From assembly GCA_045533195.1 (NCBI GenBank), contig JAZSHI010000009.1:1-24126 (forward strand): a stretch of 24,126 bases of DNA. The letters are read 5' to 3'. Source of the stretch: SIG607 sp045533195. GTDB taxonomy: Bacteria; Bacillota; Clostridia; Oscillospirales; Acutalibacteraceae. How positions within the stretch are numbered: position 1 is the stretch's first letter; each line of letters opens with the position of its first letter. Of this stretch, positions 22,348 to 24,126 are shown in pieces. Both the position numbers and the translations under genes were made by a program. The notes beneath the pieces were generated by a model. It saw nothing but the letters and a program-made list of their open reading frames with translations. It was not told the origin of the DNA and did no database searches.

Positions 22348-24126
22348 TTACACCTCTATAATGTTTTCGGGTTCCCAACTCAAATCTATAACACGGTAAA
22401 CTCCGCTTTCAAATTTTCTGTACCCTAATTTTTTATCCTCGAAAATATAACCTTTCGGAAGTTGAATTTTTCCGTAAACCTCATCGGGTTTCTGAACGGT
22501 AAGTTCAATTACACCGTTCTCGCGTTTCCAGGAAACACCTACTCTGCCTTTTACACTTTCATAAAAAGCGGTGGTGTGCGTAAGTTCATTTACAAAGCAG
22601 GGCTCTATATTTATTTCGTTACAGTCATCGCGGTAAGGATTAACTTTAATACCTGCAAAGTACTGTGTAAACACTGCCGAAACATCCGAATAATTGTGGT
22701 GGTTAAGGGAATCCGGAAACTCGTTTTCGGGGTGGAAATTTTCGGGAAGTGCCGTATAACCGCGTTTTACCCAGTTGCCGTATGAGGGATAATCGGATCG
22801 GGCTATCATTTTATAAGCAAGGTCACACCTGCCATACTCGCAAAGAGTTCTGAATATTGGTTTTACGCCTATAAAGCCGAAATCAACGTGTACTCCGTCA
22901 TTTTCAACAATGTCTGCAAGCACATTGAAAGCCTCTGTTTTTTCACTTTCATCAAAAACATCGTAATAAATTGCCATTGACTGCGATGTCTGGCAATTAC
23001 CCATAGCGGTCATTGTTTTAAAGTCTACAAGATATTTTCTTACGGCGTCGCGAATTTCTCCGCGGAGTTTATCACAAAACTCTTTTTGAAGTTTCTTACC
23101 CATAACACCGAACATATACGCTGCTTTTTTGAGTATATCCATACCTATGACACTGCTTGTGAATTCGAGTGGTGCTTTAATAACCGTTACGGGACACCAA
23201 TCGCCTAAACCGAACTCCAAAGTACCGCGTTTTGTTCTCATATTTGAAAGATATTCTGCATATCTGAAAATCGCAGGTGCACATTCTTCCATTATTGATT
23301 TATCACCGCGGTAAATATACTCGTAATACGGAATATACGTTAAAACGCAATCCCACGCAGGACCGTTACCCCACTCATAACCCCAGTCGCCTGTAGGAAC
23401 AATTCCTGGAAGTTGACCGTCTTGTTTTTGCGCCTTGACTATATTGCGTACCCATTCCCTGTAGCTCTTTTCGGGAGTAAGATTCATAACAGTTTGTTCG
23501 CAGGATATAGCCGCATCACCGGTCCAACCATTTTTCTCACGGTGCGGACAATCTGTGGGGAAATAATAGAAATTGGAAAGTGTAGAATTTCGTGCCATCG
23601 CCTGTAATTTATTCAATGTTATATCAGAGCAACGAAAATTTCCGCGTTCTTTAAGGGCAGAACTGCAAACTATAAAAGTAAGTAAATCCTCTGTTGCCTG
23701 TTCCTCGGTAATACCGAAAACAACGCAATAACGAAAACCGTGGTATGTAAACTGCGGTTCAAAAACTTCTTCGCCATCACCTTTGAGAACATATATATCT
23801 CGCTGGGAGAAGCCATCAGGATAAAACTGAACATTACTGATATCGGGATTGCCGTTTTCATCTAAATATTCACCGAACTGCAAGTCAATCTTCTGACCTT
23901 TTTGACCCTTGATTTTAAGGCGTTCTATACCTGCAGAGGTTATTCCGAAATCATAAAGCCAGCCTTCACGCTCTTTAGAGGGAAAATCAGAATAATCCTT
24001 GGATACATCCTCTCTGGGTCTGAAAGGTAACACTCTGCATTTTCTGATGCTCATAGGTTTAAGTTTTCTTATAGGCAAAATCGGATCAGCCTCGCAGATA
24101 CGTCTTTCGCCACGTGGTGTTTCCGC
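22348..24126 (-). CDS. GH78-type alpha-L-rhamnosidase, C-terminal 592 residues (5' end outside window)
   Basis: The frame is open to the right edge, so the true start lies outside; the TTG at 24078 is not a likely start because homologous-looking sequence continues upstream. The visible part has a beta-sandwich/concanavalin-like region (about 1-165, GEYLDENGNP and QFTYHGFRY), then the (alpha/alpha)6 barrel with the family signature DCPHREKNGWTGDA starting at Asp192. The acidic residues in this signature (positions 0, +5 and +12) have the spacing of the rhamnose-site acids of characterised GH78 enzymes. A Glu in GYTALPEN near the C-terminal half is a candidate base, and SLNHHNYSDV fits the SFNH region. 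A C-terminal beta domain ends at 22348. It releases L-rhamnose from glycosides. No signal peptide can be judged. It is the first visible gene of a two-gene operon with the hydrolase. Confidence 0.9.
   Translation of the reverse strand, partial: AETPRGERRICEADPILPIRKLKPMSIRKCRVLPFRPREDVSKDYSDFPSKEREGWLYDFGITSAGIERLKIKGQKGQKIDLQFGEYLDENGNPDISNVQFYPDGFSQRDIYVLKGDGEEVFEPQFTYHGFRYCVVFGITEEQATEDLLTFIVCSSALKERGNFRCSDITLNKLQAMARNSTLSNFYYFPTDCPHREKNGWTGDAAISCEQTVMNLTPEKSYREWVRNIVKAQKQDGQLPGIVPTGDWGYEWGNGPAWDCVLTYIPYYEYIYRGDKSIMEECAPAIFRYAEYLSNMRTKRGTLEFGLGDWCPVTVIKAPLEFTSSVIGMDILKKAAYMFGVMGKKLQKEFCDKLRGEIRDAVRKYLVDFKTMTAMGNCQTSQSMAIYYDVFDESEKTEAFNVLADIVENDGVHVDFGFIGVKPIFRTLCEYGRCDLAYKMIARSDYPSYGNWVKRGYTALPENFHPENEFPDSLNHHNYSDVSAVFTQYFAGIKVNPYRDDCNEINIEPCFVNELTHTTAFYESVKGRVGVSWKRENGVIELTVQKPDEVYGKIQLPKGYIFEDKKLGYRKFESGVYRVIDLSWEPENIIEV

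Noticed and set aside
24076..24078. TTG at 24078 as start of the rhamnosidase
   Set aside because: The frame continues to the window edge with family-like sequence, and the protein would be too short for GH78.
1..24126. tRNA, rRNA, integrase, transposase or prophage genes
   Set aside because: I found no cloverleaf-like or rRNA-like sequence and no recombinase or phage protein in any frame.

Overview
The window looks like chromosome from a low-to-moderate GC, Gram-positive gut or rumen Clostridia, most likely the Ruminococcaceae/Oscillospiraceae group. The reasons are Shine-Dalgarno/sigma-A style signals, dockerin-bearing secreted proteins, a giant BspA-type leucine-rich-repeat protein, and intergenic hairpin repeats of a kind common in that group. 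Taxonomy is inferred. All recognised genes lie on the minus strand, so transcription runs from right to left. The code is standard bacterial: TGA, TAA and TAG all occur as stops.

Right to left: (1) 24126-21600 holds a GH78-type alpha-L-rhamnosidase, cut by the window edge, translationally coupled to a small alpha/beta hydrolase. (2) 21600-21200 is a repeat-filled spacer with the promoter of an M23 peptidase. (3) 21199-19991 encodes a membrane-anchored G5-M23 cell-wall peptidase. (4) 19761-15435 holds a two-gene type II topoisomerase operon (ParE-like then ParC-like) behind a perfect-consensus promoter. (5) 15297-12603 is valS with its own promoter and terminator; I see no T-box. (6) 12602-11922 is a 680-base spacer with a mirrored array of small hairpins, a degenerate palindromic repeat and the promoter of the giant gene. 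(7) 11921-2346 encodes a 3191-residue secreted protein: signal peptide, about 49 LRR_5 units in five blocks, a beta-propeller-like region, CARDB-like, X2-like and Fn3-like modules, and a C-terminal dockerin. (8) 2203-1 is a tight cluster of exported proteins: a lipoprotein-type C39-like peptidase split by an in-frame TGA, a paralogue carrying a dockerin, and a third secreted protein cut by the left edge.

The left part (giant dockerin-LRR protein plus C39-like proteins) is probably a surface or cellulosome-associated module. Dockerins need a cohesin scaffold, and none is encoded here. The middle is housekeeping. The right part is rhamnoside use. The most interesting items are the C39-like gene interrupted by TGA, with tandem paralogues carrying different anchors; the mirrored hairpin array at 12015-12250; the repeated CCCTA-type minisatellite that carries hairpins and sits beside terminators; a predicted quinolone-insensitive ParC-like subunit; and an unassigned Gly-rich beta region inside the giant protein.
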